Positions 18,151 to 25,570 of a stretch of DNA of 64,000 bases are shown in pieces. The notes below the pieces were generated by a model, which had not been told where the DNA came from, made no database searches, and was given only the letters and a program-made list of their open reading frames with translations. Source of the stretch: Streptomyces sp. HNM0575 (GTDB lineage: Bacteria; Actinomycetota; Actinomycetes; Streptomycetales; Streptomycetaceae); the NCBI RefSeq assembly GCF_012726265.1, contig NZ_JAASAG010000011.1:186001-250000 (forward strand), given 5' to 3'. Every line of letters begins with the position of its first letter. Position 1 is the first letter of the stretch. The position numbers and the translations under genes are program-made.

Positions 18151-18684
18151 ATGGAAAAGCCACCGCCGCAGACCGAGCCCACGCCGCCCACGGACGCCGA
18201 TGTGGCCGCATTCCAGGCGCAGTTGGGCCGTCCCCCGCGCGGTCTGCGCGCGATCGCGCACCGCTGCCCGTGCGGTCTGCCGGACGTCGTGGAGACGGCG
18301 CCGCGACTGGAGGACGGCACTCCGTTCCCCACCACGTACTACCTGACGTGCCCGCGCGCGGCCTCCGCCATCGGCACGCTGGAGGCCGAGGGCGTGATGC
18401 GCGAGATGACGGCGCGGCTCGCCGAGGACGAGGAGCTGGCCACGGCCTACCGCGCCGCTCACGAGGACTATCTCGCCCGCCGCGACGCCATCGAGCTGCT
18501 CGCGGGCTTCCCCAGCGCCGGCGGAATGCCGGACCGCGTGAAGTGTCTGCACGTACTCGTCGCGCACTCCCTCGTCGCCGGTCCCGGCGTCAACCCGCTC
18601 GGCGACGAGGCGCTGGCCATGCTTCCGGAGTGGTGGGCCAAGGGGCCCTGCGTCCAGGTCCCACCGGCCGCCGGCCAGGACTGA
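18151..18684 (+). CDS. DUF501 domain-containing protein
   Basis: This 177-residue soluble protein carries the DUF501 pattern. It has FQAQLGRPPRGLRAIAHRCPCGLPDVVETAPRL, then PFPTTYYLTCPRAASAIGTLEA, and later GGMPDRVKCLHVLVAHSLVAGPGVNPLGDEAL. Several conserved Cys and His residues (CPCG, TCPR, KCLHVLVAH) could bind metal, but the function is unknown. Start ATG 18151 follows AGAGCC. The gene lies between divIC and ppx, as in most actinobacteria, suggesting co-transcription. Confidence 0.92.
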   Translation: MEKPPPQTEPTPPTDADVAAFQAQLGRPPRGLRAIAHRCPCGLPDVVETAPRLEDGTPFPTTYYLTCPRAASAIGTLEAEGVMREMTARLAEDEELATAYRAAHEDYLARRDAIELLAGFPSAGGMPDRVKCLHVLVAHSLVAGPGVNPLGDEALAMLPEWWAKGPCVQVPPAAGQD

Positions 18685-18832
18685 CTGCCGCGTACGGGCC
18701 GGGGCCCGCACGGGACACCGCGCCGGGACACCGGCCGGATCCGGATCCGGACCCGCCCGTATGCCGAAGGCCGGGCCACCCGGCGCGCATACGCTGAGTC
18801 CCACCCGCCGAGTGAGGAGCGTGAAGGAGCGC

Positions 18833-19759
18833 ATGACCCGCGTCGCCGCCGTGGACTGCGGTACGAACTCGATCCGGCTGCTGGTCGCCGACGCCGACCC
18901 GGCCACCGGCGAACTCAAGGACCTGGAAAGGCGGATGGAGATCGTCCGCCTCGGCCAGGGCGTCGACCGTACGGGCCGCCTCGCCCCGGAGGCGCTGGAG
19001 CGCACCTTCGCCGCCTGCCGCGACTACGCACGTGCCGTGGAGCGGCACGGCGCCGGCCGCGTGCGATTCGTCGCCACCTCCGCGTCGCGGGACGCGGAGA
19101 ACCGGGACGAGTTCGTACGCGGCGTCGTCGGCATCCTCGGCGTCGAGCCCGAGGTGATCACCGGCGACCAGGAGGCGCAGTTCTCCTTCACGGGCGCCAC
19201 GAAGGAGCTGAAGGGCCGCACCGACCTGGAGAAGCCGTATCTCGTCGTGGACATCGGCGGCGGCTCGACGGAGTTCGTCGTCGGCGACGATTCCGTACGG
19301 GCCGCGAGGTCGGTCGACATCGGCTGCGTACGGCTCACCGAGCGCCACGGACTGTCCGGACCCGTCACGCGGGACCAGCACCGGGCGATGCGTACGGACA
19401 TCGAGGCGGCTCTCGACGAGGCGGAGCGGAGCGTGCCGCTCACGCAGGCGCACACGCTCGTCGGCCTCGCGGGCACCGTCACCACCGTCGCCGGCATCGC
19501 GCTGGGCCTCGACGCCTACGACGCCTCCGCCATCCACCACTCCCGGGTGCCGAGCGATGACGTCGCCGCCATCGTCGAGCGGCTGCTGTCGTCGACGCAC
19601 GACGAGCGCGCGGCGATCCCCGTGATGCACCCCGGCCGCGTGGACGTGATCACGGCGGGCGCCGTCATACTGCTGACGATCATGGAACGTACGGGCGCGC
19701 GGGAGGTCGTCGTCAGCGAGCACGACATCCTGGACGGCATTGCGTGGAGCCTGACTTGA
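18833..19759 (+). CDS. ppx: Ppx/GppA exopolyphosphatase family protein
   Basis: This 308-residue protein is an actin-fold phosphatase of the Ppx/GppA family acting on polyphosphate or (p)ppGpp. It shows the N-terminal phosphate loop VAAVDCGTNSIRLLVAD, the second phosphate loop YLVVDIGGGSTEFVVGDD, and the GLAGTVTTVAGI adenosine-type motif. It is the short two-domain form common in actinobacteria. ATG 18833 is preceded by GAAGGAG, and TACGCT near 18790 may be a -10. Its last 26 bases and the following 33 bases recur beyond the toxin-antitoxin genes. Confidence 0.95.
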   Translation: MTRVAAVDCGTNSIRLLVADADPATGELKDLERRMEIVRLGQGVDRTGRLAPEALERTFAACRDYARAVERHGAGRVRFVATSASRDAENRDEFVRGVVGILGVEPEVITGDQEAQFSFTGATKELKGRTDLEKPYLVVDIGGGSTEFVVGDDSVRAARSVDIGCVRLTERHGLSGPVTRDQHRAMRTDIEAALDEAERSVPLTQAHTLVGLAGTVTTVAGIALGLDAYDASAIHHSRVPSDDVAAIVERLLSSTHDERAAIPVMHPGRVDVITAGAVILLTIMERTGAREVVVSEHDILDGIAWSLT

Positions 19760-19792
19760 GGGCCTTCGATCTCTCACTCGAGCATGGGCGCT
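19734..19792. repeat. Left 59-bp direct repeat (3' end of ppx)
   Basis: This segment covers the last 26 bases of ppx, its TGA, and 33 bases beyond. It matches 20398-20456 with one mismatch (19779 C versus 20443 T). It ends at the toxin stop codon, so the repeat marks the edge of the toxin-antitoxin insertion. Confidence 0.95.
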
Positions 19793-20060
19793 ACAGGTTG
19801 CGGTAGACATCCCGCCGGTCGCCCACCTTGACGACGAGAATGACGAGTTCACCGTCGTTGATCTGGTACGCGACCCTGTAGTTGCCGACTCGGAGGCGGT
19901 AGAGACCCGAGGGGCCGGTGAGCTTCTTGATGTCGGCGTCCTCGCGGTACGGATCGTCGCCGAGAGCGGTCAGTGCGGTCAGGATGCGCATGGCTTCGGG
20001 TCGGTCGATGGCCCGGATCTGCCGCTGTGCAGCGGTGGTGAACCGGAACGCGTACTTCAC
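19791..20060 (-). CDS. RelE/ParE family toxin
   Basis: This 89-residue protein has the RelE/ParE fold signature: the N-terminal YAFRFTTAAQRQIRAIDRPE helix, PSGLYRLRVGNYRVAYQI across the central strands, and the C-terminal VILVVKVGDRRDVYRNL. Tyr and Arg near the C-terminus fit the catalytic residues of ribosome-dependent RelE-type mRNA interferases. The ATG at 20060 overlaps the antitoxin stop by four bases. Toxin downstream of antitoxin is the usual order. The stop codon lies at the boundary of the left 59-bp repeat. Confidence 0.93.
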   Translation of the reverse strand: MKYAFRFTTAAQRQIRAIDRPEAMRILTALTALGDDPYREDADIKKLTGPSGLYRLRVGNYRVAYQINDGELVILVVKVGDRRDVYRNL

Positions 20061-20329
20061 GCGGCGCCTTCACCGCGCTCGCTGAACAGGTCCGCCAGCA
20101 GCTCGGCCATGGAAACGGTGGGCTCGCCGTCGGCCAGGACTGCTTCCGCTTCGCGGGCCAGCATCACGTCGGCCGCGTCTTCCAGCGCTTCGAAGTCGGC
20201 GATCGGCACGACTGCGGCGACCGGGGCACCATTGCGTGTGATGACGGTCGGAGTGCCTTCCTCGGCCTGGTTGATGTGTTCCGCGAGGTGTGCGCGTGCG
20301 TCCCTGACGGTCGCGGTGTTCTCGGTCAT
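20057..20329 (-). CDS. Phd/YefM family antitoxin
   Basis: This 90-residue protein neutralises the neighbouring RelE-type toxin and probably represses its own operon. The N-terminal TATVRDARAHLAEHINQAEEG and TPTVITRNGAPVAAVVPIADFEALED are the Phd/YefM DNA-binding fold. The acidic C-terminal segment should wrap the toxin. The ATG at 20329 is chosen over an upstream start at 20404 because the domain begins there and an inverted repeat lies just upstream. Confidence 0.93.
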   Translation of the reverse strand: MTENTATVRDARAHLAEHINQAEEGTPTVITRNGAPVAAVVPIADFEALEDAADVMLAREAEAVLADGEPTVSMAELLADLFSERGEGAA

Positions 20330-20336
20330 GGACTCA

Positions 20337-20358
20337 GTGTACGCACTTACGTGTACAC
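20337..20358 (-). promoter_or_regulatory. Probable toxin-antitoxin operator
   Basis: GTGTAC at 20337-20342 and its complement GTACAC at 20353-20358 form an inverted repeat with ten intervening bases, ending eight bases before the antitoxin start. Phd/YefM antitoxins usually bind such sites for autoregulation. Confidence 0.55.
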
Positions 20359-20397
20359 GGTGCCAGGCGTAAGAGTCGCATTCGCGGGCCGTCCTCA

Positions 20398-20456
20398 ACG
20401 GCATTGCGTGGAGCCTGACTTGAGGGCCTTCGATCTCTCACTTGAGCATGGGCGCT
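20398..20456. repeat. Right 59-bp direct repeat (copy of ppx 3' end)
   Basis: The segment is 58/59 identical to 19734-19792 and in the same orientation. The two copies enclose 605 bp holding only the toxin-antitoxin operon. It is a non-coding remnant of the ppx 3' end. Confidence 0.95.
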
Positions 20457-20829
20457 CACCTTTGAAAGGGTGCCCGTGCACCGCTGCGGAGGCCTCGGAA
20501 AGCAGTCTCGTGAAATAATTCACGTGGAAAACCGCCTCGTCGGACGCACATCACACCGATTTCGGGCCGATGAGGGGTCCCTGCGGGAACGGCCGGCTGT
20601 GAACGCCGTATTCCGGCCGGATGAAGGGCGGCGGCGAGGCCCGGCGGCGTACTCGCGGCGCGGGCGATAAATGCAGCTCACGGCGGGGATCACCGCACTG
20701 CGGTCCCGGCCCGTGTATCGGCTCCCGGAACGGTGCCGATGCGTGGCCGCGCAGTGTAGCAGGGGGTGCGGGCATGCTTGTGAAGCCCCTCACGAGGTCA
20801 CCCCCCGAGGCAGGTGGATACTCGATGGC
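20457..20829. other. Intergenic region between toxin-antitoxin element and ndh
   Basis: No gene is supported. GTGAAATAATTCAC at 20510-20523 is a perfect 5-bp-arm inverted repeat and is unusually AT-rich here, so a promoter or operator is possible. GATAAATG at 20666-20673 is another AT-rich spot. Confidence 0.5.
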
Positions 20830-22254
20830 ATGAGCACCACGGAGCGTCCCCGAATCCTCGTAGTGGGCGGCGGATACGTCGGCTTGTACACGGCGCGGCG
20901 CATCCTTCAGAAGATGCGCTACGGCGAGGCGACGGTCACCGTCGTCGACCCGCGTTCGTACATGACGTATCAGCCCTTCCTTCCCGAAGCCGCCGCCGGA
21001 AGCATCTCGCCGCGCCACGTCGTGGTCCCGCTGCGGCGTGTGCTGCCCAAGGCGGAGGTCCTCACCGGCCGCGTGACGACGATCGACCAGGAGAGCAAGG
21101 TCGCCACGATCGCGCCGCTCGTCGGCGAGGCGTACGACCTGCCCTTCGACTACCTGGTCATCGCCATGGGCGCCGTCTCCCGCACCTTCCCGATCCCCGG
21201 CCTCGCCGAGAACGGCATCGGCATGAAGGGCGTGGAGGAGGCCATCGGCCTGCGCAACCACGTGCTCGAGCAGCTGGACAAGGCCGACTCGACCAACGAC
21301 GAGGACGTGCGGCGCCGCGCGCTGACGTTCGTCTTCGTCGGCGGCGGCTTCGCGGGTGCGGAGACCGTCGGCGAGGTCGAGGACATGGCACGTGACGCGG
21401 CCAGGTACTACCCCAACGTCCGCCGCGAGGACATGCGTTTCATCCTCGTCGACGTCGCGCCCGGCATCCTGCCCGAGGTCGGGCCGAAGCTGGGCGAGTG
21501 GGGCCTGGAGCACCTCAAGAGCCGCGGCGTCGAGTGCTACCTCAAGACGTCGATGGAGTCGTGCGTCGACGGGCACGTCGTGCTGAGCAACGGCCTGGAG
21601 ATCGACTCCAGCACCATCGTGTGGACCGCCGGCGTGAAGCCGAACCCGGCACTGGCCCGCTTCGGACTGCCGCTCGGCCCCAAGGGACACGTGGACGTCG
21701 ACGCGACCATGCAGGTCCGCGGCACCGACCACGTCTGGGCCGCGGGCGACAACGCGCAGGTGCCCGACCTGGCCGCCGGCGGGGACAACGCCTACTGCCC
21801 GCCGAACGCGCAGCACGCGCTGCGCCAGGCCAAGGCGCTCGGTGACAACGTCATCTCGCGGCTGCGCGGCTTCCCGCAGGGCGAGTACAAGCACGCCAAC
21901 AAGGGCGCGGTCGCCGGGCTCGGACTGCACAAGGGCGTCGCGATGATCGTCCTCGGCAGGACCCGGATCAAGCTCAAGGGCCGCCTCGCCTGGTACATGC
22001 ACCGCACGTACCACGGTCTCGCGGTGCCCACCTGGAACCGCAAGATCCGCGTCTTCGCCGACTGGACGCTGGCGATGTTCCTCAAGCGCGAGGTCGTCTC
22101 GCTCGGCGCGATGGAGCACCCGCGCGAGGAGTTCTACGAGGCCGCGTCGCCCGTGACCGCCACCGCGTCCGAGCAGGCGGCGGCCGAGCGCAAGACCCGC
22201 GTCAAGGAGAGCCGCGACCAGGCCGGCCACCGGGAAGAGGCCAGGGCCTCCTGA
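20830..22254 (+). CDS. ndh: Type II NADH dehydrogenase (NDH-2) family FAD oxidoreductase
   Basis: This 474-residue peripheral membrane flavoprotein should oxidise NADH and pass electrons to menaquinone without pumping protons. The FAD-binding Rossmann motif VVGGGYVGLYTARR is at about residues 11-24. The NAD-binding motif FVGGGFAGAETVGE is near 168-181, followed by the C-terminal FAD segment VWAAGDNAQVPD. The C-terminal ~100 residues include AWYMHRTYHGLAVPTWNRK, as in membrane-attached NDH-2. ATG 20830 gives a normal N-terminus; the ribosome binding site (GGCAGGTGG) is about 14 bases upstream. A strong terminator follows. Confidence 0.93.
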   Translation: MSTTERPRILVVGGGYVGLYTARRILQKMRYGEATVTVVDPRSYMTYQPFLPEAAAGSISPRHVVVPLRRVLPKAEVLTGRVTTIDQESKVATIAPLVGEAYDLPFDYLVIAMGAVSRTFPIPGLAENGIGMKGVEEAIGLRNHVLEQLDKADSTNDEDVRRRALTFVFVGGGFAGAETVGEVEDMARDAARYYPNVRREDMRFILVDVAPGILPEVGPKLGEWGLEHLKSRGVECYLKTSMESCVDGHVVLSNGLEIDSSTIVWTAGVKPNPALARFGLPLGPKGHVDVDATMQVRGTDHVWAAGDNAQVPDLAAGGDNAYCPPNAQHALRQAKALGDNVISRLRGFPQGEYKHANKGAVAGLGLHKGVAMIVLGRTRIKLKGRLAWYMHRTYHGLAVPTWNRKIRVFADWTLAMFLKREVVSLGAMEHPREEFYEAASPVTATASEQAAAERKTRVKESRDQAGHREEARAS

Positions 22255-22290
22255 ACCGGGGGCCGGTGACCGGCCGCCGGAAGACCTCCG

Positions 22291-22332
22291 CGAAGGGGGC
22301 GTCCGCCATCCGTGGGGCGGGCGCCCCCTTCG
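22291..22332 (+). terminator. Terminator hairpin after ndh
   Basis: Arms 22291-22307 and 22316-22332 pair over 17 bp with one G-T wobble and an eight-base loop. The stem begins 36 bases after the ndh stop. Confidence 0.85.
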
Positions 22333-22535
22333 TCGTTCCCGCTCCTCCCTGCTGCTCCTCCCTGCCGCGCCTGCGTTCGCCGCGTCCGGCCGCAGCGCCG
22401 TCGTGCCTGCTCAGCCCGGCCGCACGCGGTCGCGAGGTGATGCGATGACAAATCGGTGTGTGCGACGGCATAGTTCGCAAGCCAATCGTGTTGCATGTAC
22501 GGGGATTCACCCCATCCGTCATGGAGGTGTGTGCA

Positions 22536-23876
22536 ATGAACGATGTCGCGTCCCGACTCAGCGCGCTCACCGAACGGCTGCTCGGCGCTCCGCTCCCCGT
22601 CCGCATCCGCGCCTGGGACGGCAGCGAAGGCGGCCCGCCGGAAGCCCCCGTCCTCCGCGTACGCCACCGGCGCGCGCTGCGCCGCATCCTGTGGCGGCCC
22701 GGCGAACTGGGCCTGGCCCGCGCATGGGTGGCCGGAGAGCTGGACACCGACGGGGACGGCGAGCTGTACGAGCTGCTCGACCGGCTGGCCGGCCTGATGT
22801 GGGAGAAGGACCAGCAGGAGGAGGCACCGGCTCAGCGCGGCCTGCGCTCCCTTCTCGCCCGCGTCCGGGATCCGGGAATCCGTTCCGCCGCCCGTGAACT
22901 GGCCGCTCTCGGGGGCGCGTTGCCCCCGCCCTCGCCGCCCGCCGAGGAACGGACCAGGAGCTTCGGCGTACGGCACAGCCGCGCCCGCGACCGCGGGGCC
23001 ATCAGCCACCACTACGACGTGGGCAACGACTTCTACGAGCTCGTGCTCGGCCCGAGCATGGTCTACTCGTGCGCCTACTGGGAGCCCGCCGCCCCCGGCA
23101 GCACGCCCACCCTGGAGGGCGCGCAGCGCGCCAAACTCGATCTGGTCTGCCGCAAGCTCGCGCTGCGCGAAGGCCAGCGGCTGCTCGACGTCGGATGCGG
23201 CTGGGGCTCACTGGTGCTGCACGCGGCTCGCGAGTACGGGGTGCGCGCCGTCGGCATCACGCTCTCCCAGGAGCAGGCCACGTACGCCCGTAAGCGCGTT
23301 GCCGAGGAGGGGCTGACCGAGCGCGTGGAGATCCGGGTGCAGGACTACCGCGAGGTGCGGGACGGCCCGTACGACGCGATCTCCTCCATCGGCATGGCCG
23401 AGCACGTCGGCCGTGAGCGCTACCGCGACTACGCGGACGACCTGTACTCGCTGCTGCGGCCGGGCGGACGGCTGCTGAACCATCAGATCGGGCGCCGTCC
23501 GCTGGCGGACGAATCGGCGTACGAGGTCGACGAGTTCATCGACGCCTACGTCTTCCCCGACGGCGAACTCGCCCCCGTGGGGCAGACCGTCGCCGTGCTG
23601 GAGGAGGCCGGCTTCGAGGTGCGCGACCTGGAATCGCTGCGCGAGCACTATGCGCTGACGCTGCGGGCGTGGGTCGCCAATCTGGAGGCCGCGTTCGACC
23701 GGGCCGCGCGCCTCACCTCGTACGGACGGGCCCGGGTGTGGCGGCTCTACATGGCCGCGTCGGCGCTGGCCTTCGAACACAACCGGATCGGCATCAACCA
23801 GATCCTCGCGGTCCGTGCCTCGGCCGACGGGGCTTCGGGGCTGCCGCTGCGCACGAGGGACTGGCGCGCGGCGTGA
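22536..23876 (+). CDS. Cyclopropane-fatty-acyl-phospholipid synthase-family methyltransferase
   Basis: This 446-residue enzyme transfers a methylene or methyl group from S-adenosylmethionine to unsaturated acyl chains of phospholipids. The N-terminal ~120 residues match the CFA-synthase accessory domain (VRHRRALRRILWRPGELGLARAWVAGELD). The catalytic domain begins at ISHHYDVGNDFYELVLG and has the AdoMet loop LDVGCGWGSL from residue 217. SIGMAEHVG is followed by LLNHQIGRRPL and the C-terminal AFEHNRIGINQILAV. ATG 22536 is preceded by GGAGGTGTG. It could be a tuberculostearic-type rather than cyclopropane-forming enzyme; sequence alone does not decide. Confidence 0.92.
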   Translation: MNDVASRLSALTERLLGAPLPVRIRAWDGSEGGPPEAPVLRVRHRRALRRILWRPGELGLARAWVAGELDTDGDGELYELLDRLAGLMWEKDQQEEAPAQRGLRSLLARVRDPGIRSAARELAALGGALPPPSPPAEERTRSFGVRHSRARDRGAISHHYDVGNDFYELVLGPSMVYSCAYWEPAAPGSTPTLEGAQRAKLDLVCRKLALREGQRLLDVGCGWGSLVLHAAREYGVRAVGITLSQEQATYARKRVAEEGLTERVEIRVQDYREVRDGPYDAISSIGMAEHVGRERYRDYADDLYSLLRPGGRLLNHQIGRRPLADESAYEVDEFIDAYVFPDGELAPVGQTVAVLEEAGFEVRDLESLREHYALTLRAWVANLEAAFDRAARLTSYGRARVWRLYMAASALAFEHNRIGINQILAVRASADGASGLPLRTRDWRAA

Positions 23877-24087
23877 GGTGAGGCGCGGCGTCACGTCGCG
23901 CACGGCGGACGCCGCGCACGGTGGGCGCTGCGCAAGGCGGGGGCTGCCGGCGGGCGGGGCACCGGACGGGCGACTGTCCGATGCCCCGCCCGGTGCGCGT
24001 ACGGTCGTGGAAGTCGGAGACCTTCGTCTCCAGGTGCACCGGCTCCGCCCCTGGGTTGCGGTGGGCGGCGATGGAAAGGCTTCGCTC

Positions 24088-25284
24088 GTGCCCTTCTCCA
24101 TCGGAATCGTCGGTGCCGGCCAGTTCGCCGGATCCTTCGCCAAACTCTTCCGTCTCCACCCGGGCGTCAGCGACGTACACGTGACGGATCTCCTCCCCGA
24201 GCGTGCCGAACGGCTCGTCGCCGCGGAGGGGCTGGCCGGCACCGTGTCCTCGTTCGAGGAGCTGCTCGGGACGGACGTCGACGCCGTCGCCCTCTTCACC
24301 CAGCGCTGGACGCACGGCCCGCTCGCGGTGCGGGCGCTGCGCGCGGGCAAGCACGTCTACTCCGCGGTGCCCATGGCCGTCTCGTACGAGGAGTGCGCGG
24401 ACATCGTCGAGGCCGTCAAGGAGACCGGCCTGACGTACATGATGGGCGAGACCAGCCACTACAACCCGGCCACCGTCTACGCCCGCGAGAGGATCGCCGA
24501 CGGCGGCTTCGGGCGGCTCTTCTACGCCGAGGGCGACTACGTGCACGACATGGACCTCGGCTTCTACGACGCGTACCGCTACAGCGGAGGCGAGCGCTGG
24601 AAGGAGACGGCGAGCTATCCGCCGCTGCTCTACCCCACCCACAGCATCGGAGGGGTGCTGGGCGCCTGGCGGACGCATGCGACGAGCGTCAGCGCGCTCG
24701 GCGTGCCCGATGAGCGCGGGGACGGCGTATTCGACCGGGAGACAAGCCGGTTCGGCAACGACCTGTCCAATGCGACGGCGCTCTTCGAGGTCGCGGGCGG
24801 CGGTTCGTTCCGTACGAACGAGTTCCGGCGGGTCGGCTATCCCTCGCACATCCGCGAGTCCCGCTTCCGCTTCTTCGGCACTGAGGGGAGCTTCGAGCAG
24901 CTGGCGACCGTCAGCTTCTGGCAGGACAGGAGCGGTGTGCGGGACGTCTCGGAGCATCTGAAGGCGGCGCCTTCGCTCGCCGCGGACGATCCGTCGCTCG
25001 CCGAGGTGTCGCCCGCCTTGCGGGACGCGTTCGTCTCCGGCACGGCGCCGGTGCACGATCGCGCCCGGCTGCCACGGGAGTTCGCGCACGCCCCCAACGG
25101 ACACGAGGGCAGCCACCACTTCCTCGCCGACGACTTCGTCACCGCCGTGAACGACGGCAGCACTCCGACCGTCAACGCGTGGGTGGCCGCGCGCTACACG
25201 CTGCCCGGCATCGTGGCGCACGACTCGGCGCTGCGCGGCGGCGAGCGGCTTCCCGTACCCGACTTCGGGGACGCACCCGGCTGA
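24088..25284 (+). CDS. Gfo/Idh/MocA family oxidoreductase
   Basis: This 398-residue NAD(P)-dependent dehydrogenase of the Gfo/Idh/MocA family probably oxidises or epimerises a sugar or polyol. The Rossmann motif FSIGIVGAGQFAGSFAKLF starts at residue 3. The conserved AGKHVYSAVPMAVS segment contains the family EKP-like site in altered form (AVP for EKP), so the catalytic Lys is not in its usual context. GETSHYNPATVYARE and the C-terminal sheet follow. GTG 24088 has GGAAAGG upstream. The frame is open further upstream but lacks family features. Confidence 0.9.
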   Translation: MPFSIGIVGAGQFAGSFAKLFRLHPGVSDVHVTDLLPERAERLVAAEGLAGTVSSFEELLGTDVDAVALFTQRWTHGPLAVRALRAGKHVYSAVPMAVSYEECADIVEAVKETGLTYMMGETSHYNPATVYARERIADGGFGRLFYAEGDYVHDMDLGFYDAYRYSGGERWKETASYPPLLYPTHSIGGVLGAWRTHATSVSALGVPDERGDGVFDRETSRFGNDLSNATALFEVAGGGSFRTNEFRRVGYPSHIRESRFRFFGTEGSFEQLATVSFWQDRSGVRDVSEHLKAAPSLAADDPSLAEVSPALRDAFVSGTAPVHDRARLPREFAHAPNGHEGSHHFLADDFVTAVNDGSTPTVNAWVAARYTLPGIVAHDSALRGGERLPVPDFGDAPG

Positions 25285-25327
25285 GGCGGAGGGCTTCGAC
25301 GGGCGAGACGCCGGCGTCCGCTGAACG

Positions 25328-25365
25328 CCGCGGCCCGGCCCCTCAGTTGAGGGACCGGGCCGCGG
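25328..25365. terminator. Bidirectional terminator hairpin between convergent genes
   Basis: Arms 25328-25345 and 25348-25365 pair over 18 bp with one mismatch. A second 11-bp perfect hairpin follows at 25375-25385 / 25395-25405. Together they separate the oxidoreductase from the convergent ABC permease. Confidence 0.8.
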
Positions 25366-25455
25366 GGCCGGCCGCGTGCCCGCGGAGAGGTCGGCCGCGG
25401 GCACGTACGCCGGTTCGCAATCTCGTCTTACGGAGGACCGGGGCGCTCGGGCGCT

Positions 25456-25507
25456 CGGGCTCTCGGGCTCCTGGTCCTGGCGCCGGGCTCTCGGGCTCCT
25501 GGTCCTG
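25456..25507. repeat. 24-bp direct repeat
   Basis: CGGGCTCTCGGGCTCCTGGT plus CCTG occurs at 25456-25479 and 25484-25507, in the gap before the permease end. Confidence 0.8.
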
Positions 25508-25570
25508 CGGGACCCGGGGCGTGCGCATGCCGGCGCACGCCCCGGATCGCGTGCCGATCCGGACGGCCCT

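Noticed and set aside
19734..20456. Insertion sequence carrying the toxin-antitoxin pair
   Set aside because: There is no transposase and no terminal inverted repeats. The flanking repeats are direct and far longer than target-site duplications.
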